64,000 nt of DNA from Allolobophora icterica (lineage: Eukaryota; Annelida; Clitellata; Crassiclitellata; Lumbricidae). Numbering within the stretch: the stretch's first letter is position 1; the number at the start of each line of letters is the position of its first letter. The stretch is taken from the NCBI GenBank assembly GCA_963556255.1, contig OY744604.1, positions 21,934,566-21,998,565 on the forward strand, written 5' to 3'. Below the pieces are notes generated by a model, which was not told where the DNA came from, did not search any database, and worked only from the letters and a program-made list of their open reading frames with translations. A program made the position numbers and the translations under genes. Positions 59,149 to 64,000 of this stretch are shown piece after piece.

Positions 59149-60494
59149 TTAATGGGGGCCATATTCACACACGACACACATCTTAAAGTCGCAAATTATG
59201 TCGTCCCAATGGTATGAAAATTGCTGTGATATAAATATACAGAATTCATTGTTCCAATAATTGCAGCTGGGTTGTCCATCACCCCATGTGTAATACGCGA
59301 TTGGCAGTGACGTGTTAAAGTTAGGCTTCCAGACAAACGGTGAGCTGTAGCTTGAATTCTGCCTTTGACCAGCAGTCCATACGGAAAATCCATTTAAGTA
59401 TGGAGAACGTATATAGCATGTACCTAGACATTTAATCACAAAATGCATTTAGTTGTAATGCATCTATTGATTGGGTTTGCTAATGACAATATATTTCTTA
59501 GTAATTACCTTTAAAGTCTCTCCCCAAAACTAGGGAACCGTTACTATGTGCTGTTTTATTCATAAGCGCTGATTTGGTACTGGTTCATTGCTGTACTGCA
59601 GACAAATGTATCCGGCGAAAGGTTGAAGGTCATAAACGTGCTTAAAGCCTAGAGGAAAAGCAATTGAAGTTTGGCAATGGTGTGAAAAATTCGCAAACTT
59701 TAAAATCTAGCGATTAACACTATACTTCGAAACACATGTAACATCAAAACATTAACCAAGTTTTGCTTCCTGATTGTAATCGTAATCTCCAAACTTCTAA
59801 GTCACCGCTCTAAGGCCAAGTTCAGGGAGCTAGGCTATATGCACGAGCGCTAGTCAAATCACAGAGGTTTCCAGAGAGTATAGTCCAAAAGAAGTCCAAG
59901 TGCGGTTTCCAGGGGGCCAGATCAAGAGGGAATGCTTAGCATTCATATGTTTCGACAACAATTATCCTGACCATAATATCGTGGAGTGCCTTCTCAGAAG
60001 AAGCTCTTTTCGTGAACTGAAGGGAATAATATCTGGCAACGCAAATAATTTATTACAAACCTCGCAAATATTTTTGCACCGCGGAACAAACACAGCGTGA
60101 CAAGGATACATAAACTAAAGAAAGTTAACCAAAGGAAGATATTTATTGTTATGTAAATTTGATGTAAGAACTTACACCTCTACAATTTTCAGCGACGCCA
60201 CAAAAAATGTATCACAAGAATAACAAATAAAAAGAGGCGCTATACCAAAGCAAGTCCGCATGAATCAGATAGTTGGGTCAACTATCATAGGATCATAGTT
60301 GGTGTGATCTGCGATTCTTGTGTTGCATTTGGTAGGTTTAGATAATGTTAAAGAGAACGATGCGATTTTGAAGCAGAAATTCTTAAACGTAAGAGCTGAG
60401 ATACCGATAGAAAATAAATCCCTAAGGAATCCAATTTCGCAGCTGTGAAATATAAAATGCAGCTCCCCATAGAAAAACGGCAAACTTCTTAGCC

Positions 60495-60567
<73 letters not shown>

Positions 60568-60687
60568 TTTTTTTTTATTTTTTTTTTTGCCCCGGGTATC
60601 AAGGATCCCCCAGGTAGGTAAAAAAATTGTCCGGAGACATATATAAAAAGAAAAAGATTATTCCTGGAACGGCCGAGCGAGTTTTAT

Positions 60688-60767
<80 letters not shown>

Positions 60768-62797
60768 GCGGATATTAGCTTTCATTAGTGAAAAGTTTAT
60801 ACCTTCTGCGTGGTGCGAGTGGATCAGTCATCGACGGGACAAAACGGACCCTGTGATCCAACTTGCCCCATTGTGTGTGTGTATGTGTGTGTGTGAATTC
60901 TACTTGCGGTATTGCTATTTTCATTCGACATCAAATTCTTTACTACATTAAAATAATAATAAAAATCATTGTTATAATCATACATTTCCAAAGATTCTAG
61001 AAGGAATTCGACGTCGTCGTCGCAATCACAAGATTTTATAAGAAAGAACGATGTTTGGAATAACATCAGATTACAGGAAAAACAACCACGTTGTTTCAAG
61101 ACAGTAAAACACAGGGATGAGATCAATTCTTGAGTGTCACCCAACAACTATCGCCCAAAGAACATCTTGACTTGAATGAAAGGCATGTAAGGTATATATC
61201 TATTATTTATAAATGCCTTAAATACCGTAATCAAATTCTTACCCTTCGCGCGTAATGGTCTAAGTGCTTTAAATAAAAGTGAACATGTTCAAAATTTCAA
61301 ACTTTTAGGTTTAAACGTATGTGTGACACTGAGTAGCGAAAGGTAAAATAAAAGTGCTTAAATTTATCTGTGATACATAATTATAGAGAGCCAGAACGAG
61401 AGAAAGATAGAATGAGAGAATCGGACTAACGAGAAACTTACGAAGAACCACTACTTCAGCAGTAGCAAAATATTCAGGTGATTGTTCGACTCTGCATGCG
61501 TATTTTCCGCTTTGATTCATTTTGACATTGCTGATAAGTAGGTTACAGCCTCCATCCGATGTGTTTACCAAGTACTGATCAACGAATGGTTCCAACACTG
61601 CACAGTCCTTCACAATGGACACCGAAGTTGAACCGTTGACCGGGGTGAAAGTCCAAAGACCAATTGGCGATGAGCTTCTGCACTCGAGGACAACTTTGTC
61701 TCCAACCAGCGCCACGTTGTTTCTCGGGAAAATCCGCTACAAAACTCAATGTATTTACACAAGTTATATGCAACATTTGTATACTGTGGACCGTCTATTG
61801 CGAAGGCTTAATTTGGGTAACATAAAGCATTGTTCCTGTGTCAGTGTAGGCCTTTATATATTAGAGGTGCTCTGCCTGAACCTGAGACACCGTCGTACGA
61901 GTTACACAAACGACCTCCGCCACTTAGTACTTGACACATACGATCACTACGAAAAATGCAGTTCATCACCTCAATGAAGCGTCATTTTTACACAATGCAT
62001 TCGAATTTTAAAACTGGACTGCAGATACTTATTTATTTAGTATGTCAAAGTTTATGTTGCTTATGTTGAGGTTATGCTGCTTGATGCGTCAAACTCAACA
62101 ATTTAGATCTTCGACCTGCTGAATAACTTCCGTGACCCTAACGCGATGCTGAAATTGTAAGTATGTAAGTAAGTATATTATTTATTGCTACCAACTGCTA
62201 ATGCCGCACTTTGGTTTACACATGGTTTATACAAAATAAAGCATTCTTGTCAAAAATCTTTTCCCCATTACATTGAAATACTGACTCCGCCATTGCAACT
62301 TTGCAAGAGTTAGTTGATTGATAGCAGCTGAACTGGACTTCATCTGCTTACGTACCTGTAGAAATCGTACTTCGACTGAACTCCTTTTAATAGACTACTG
62401 CGAGTGTGAATATCTTGACGTTGAAAACATCCGAGATTACAATTACGTTTTCATTGCAATTATTATTCATTAAATAAGATTTTTTTACCATATTCGTGTA
62501 GCTCATGCAGCTGTCTGTCTTCGCCAGTGACTTTAGATTGTTGTAGAAGAGTTGACATGTAGAGTTGGTCTTGGAGTAGTTGTACTGAATACACTGTTTC
62601 TGAGCAACGCAAGCGAAAACGCACTCAGAATTGCTGGCAACCAACTGTTCCTTCGAAGGAACACCATTGACGCAAACCTTTTGACCATTAGAGTCCAGGT
62701 TGAGTGAGAACAATTCTGACGATATCAAAGTAGCTTCGGATAATGTAGCGCGGCTCATCAAGCTCACAGCATATGCAACCAACAGTGCTGCAGCCAT
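59149..62797 (-). CDS. Secreted PAN/apple - Ig - C-type lectin protein (three exons)
   Basis: Exons, in gene order: 62797-62489, 61736-61442, 59423-59149. Phases match at both junctions, giving 292 aa. Exon 1 holds a signal peptide (MAAALLVAYAVSLMSRATLS) and a Cys-rich PAN/apple-like domain (CVNGVPSKEQL, CVFACVAQKQCIQYNYS, CQLFYNN). Exon 2 is one Ig-like domain (VVLECRS ... NQSGKYACRVEQ). Exon 3 is the C-terminal half of a C-type lectin fold, with GDGQPSCNYWNNEFC and WDDIICDFKMCVVCEYG. The QPS and WDD triplets sit where QPD/EPN and WND normally bind calcium and sugar. The first half of the lectin domain is not seen, so a further phase-1 exon may lie in the 2-kb intron. The start is the second Met because it directly precedes the signal peptide. 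Likely role: secreted recognition or adhesion protein. Confidence 0.7.
59778..59935 (-). mobile_element. Reversed LINE 3' end
   Basis: The inverse of the (ATTACG)n tail and hairpin (GTAATCGTAATCTCCAAAC) is followed by a single copy of the unit that is tandemly repeated at 5790-6180. It lies in the intron of the lectin gene. Confidence 0.7.
60496..60766. repeat. Two (ATT)n blocks with T-run
   Basis: (ATT)n at about 60496-60567 and 60692-60766 flank a T-run and a 110-bp unique stretch containing CCCCGGGTATCAAGGATCCC. Confidence 0.95.
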
Positions 62798-64000
62798 TTC
62801 GTCGCTACCAGCCAACACTGCGGCTTTAAAGCCTTGCTCAGTAGGCGTAAGTATACAGACCGAATAAAGGGTAAACAGTATAAAACGATTATGACGATTA
62901 GTTACACTGGGTTTTTTATATGCAAAAAACAGTATAACCTAGGATAAATTTGTTTAGCACGACAGCCCGATATTTTGATGTTGCTTCTTGTAACAACACA
63001 ATAATAATTAAATGTATTTTCGGGTAGCAGCCAATTGTTGATACCCAGTCACTCATCACTAAGCCCTCAACTTGTCTCGTTGACTCTGGTGTGCATTGTG
63101 TGTGGGACCGTGGGTGTGTTGGTGTTTTGTTCCTAAACAAAAATTCTTTGCAAACTGATGCTTCAAATATTGATTTTTTTCATTGTAGAACTCGATAATA
63201 AAAGTGCAGGTAGAAGTACACGAAATGAGTATCGTATCGTATCTAATAATTTATAAGGCGCCTCTCGCATTACTATTCATATGTTCAGGAAGAGTAGGCC
63301 TACTATGATGGAGCCGCTGTTATTTATGATTAAGAGTTAAGTTTCAATTATTTTACTTTATATTCATATAAGTCCTTTATATTGCGAGGAGATCTGCTGT
63401 TCTATTAATTATTTGTCAAGGAGATTCTTCACAAAGGGACATCGCAGTCAATGATTGTTTCCTCCTAAAGGTCTACGAAAGAGGCAAAGAGGTTTTGGCA
63501 ATAAAATTTGTTTTGAGGACTTTCACAGGTACAGACGAGATGGCGTTGCATTCCATTACAGAGGTTACATCACGATCGATTGAGGCCCATAGGCGGACAA
63601 TGAAACAAAATTGAATGCATTTGTTGACATCGTATCCAAGGCAACAAGTTACCAACGAAGAACGCGATGTCAAATTCTGAACTGCATCATGTTGATATTT
63701 CCTATTATTCTACTGCACTACACTAATGGATACAATTGCATTAGACTAATGGATACAATTCTACCGCATTATAATAATGGATACAATTGCAGTTGCATTT
63801 CTGTATATAAACTTATATGTGTGTGTTGGTGTATGAGTGTGTGTGTGTTTGTGTGTGTGTTGAGTGTTTTTGATATAATTTAGTTAAGCATTTTATTAAA
63901 TGCTAAACAACAGGCATATGCCCTACTGAATAAGAAATTCATATAATAAATGTATCATATTACAAATCCAAAAGTATACCTTTATTTAACTGGTAAATTT
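62798..64000. other. Upstream of lectin gene; tails and small repeats
   Basis: No gene recognised. A reversed SINE/LINE tail lies at about 63225-63275 (TTATAAGGCGCCTCTCGC with GTATC repeats) and a TAGGCCTA at 63296. About three units of ACTAATGGATACAATTGCA occur at 63716-63795, with TG-rich sequence at 63817-63865. The lectin promoter is not obvious. Confidence 0.5.

Noticed and set aside
60824..61147. 107-aa minus-strand ORF in the lectin-gene intron
   Set aside because: Low complexity (Asp/Tyr runs), no splice signals in matching phase and no domain.

Overview
The window is animal nuclear DNA of about 38-40% GC. It has multi-exon genes with GT-AG introns, long microsatellites and many nested transposons. 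TRIM-NHL and ACSBG-type genes, BEL/Pao and CR1/L2-like retroelements, and the very frequent octamer TAGGCCTA suggest a marine invertebrate, perhaps an echinoderm or hemichordate. The species cannot be fixed from sequence alone.

Layout. 1-2695: LINE debris and (CA)n/(TA)n. 2696-9140: a two-exon gene for a secreted beta-propeller-like protein, its intron filled with LINE pieces. 10187-11878: a hAT element with a perfect 8-bp target-site duplication (TSD). 14279-14590: a possible small secreted protein. 15608-16533: a broken tandem copy of the secreted propeller gene. 17053-19423: a 2.4-kb fold-back element carrying a nested TTAA-flanked element. 20746-23857: an intact two-exon TRIM gene (RING, two B-boxes, coiled coil, NHL-like propeller). 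25021-49623: a 15-exon, 24.6-kb acyl-CoA synthetase 'bubblegum' (ACSBG-like) gene with a TATA promoter. Every splice junction keeps frame and the product is 658 aa, but several adenylation motifs are altered. Its introns hold at least six TSD-defined DNA elements, two SINEs and many microsatellites. One of the DNA elements (47378-48633) is a second fold-back carrying a broken integrase. 50333-57426: a nearly full-length, very young BEL/Pao retrotransposon on the minus strand, one LTR of which is split by an 821-bp element. 59149-62797 (minus): a three-exon gene for a secreted PAN/apple-Ig-C-type-lectin protein.

The genes do not form one pathway: there is one lipid-activating enzyme, one putative E3 ligase and two kinds of secreted recognition-like protein. 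The most unusual signals are in the non-coding DNA. First, TAGGCCTA-type motifs sit as 5-7 bp insertions at TA dinucleotides when duplicated sequences are compared, and two of these insertions disrupt the second propeller gene. Second, two fold-back elements share ends, 4-bp TATA flanks and a colinear scaffold of subterminal repeats, but all the repeat cores differ together between the two elements. Several elements can be ordered in time because one interrupts another.
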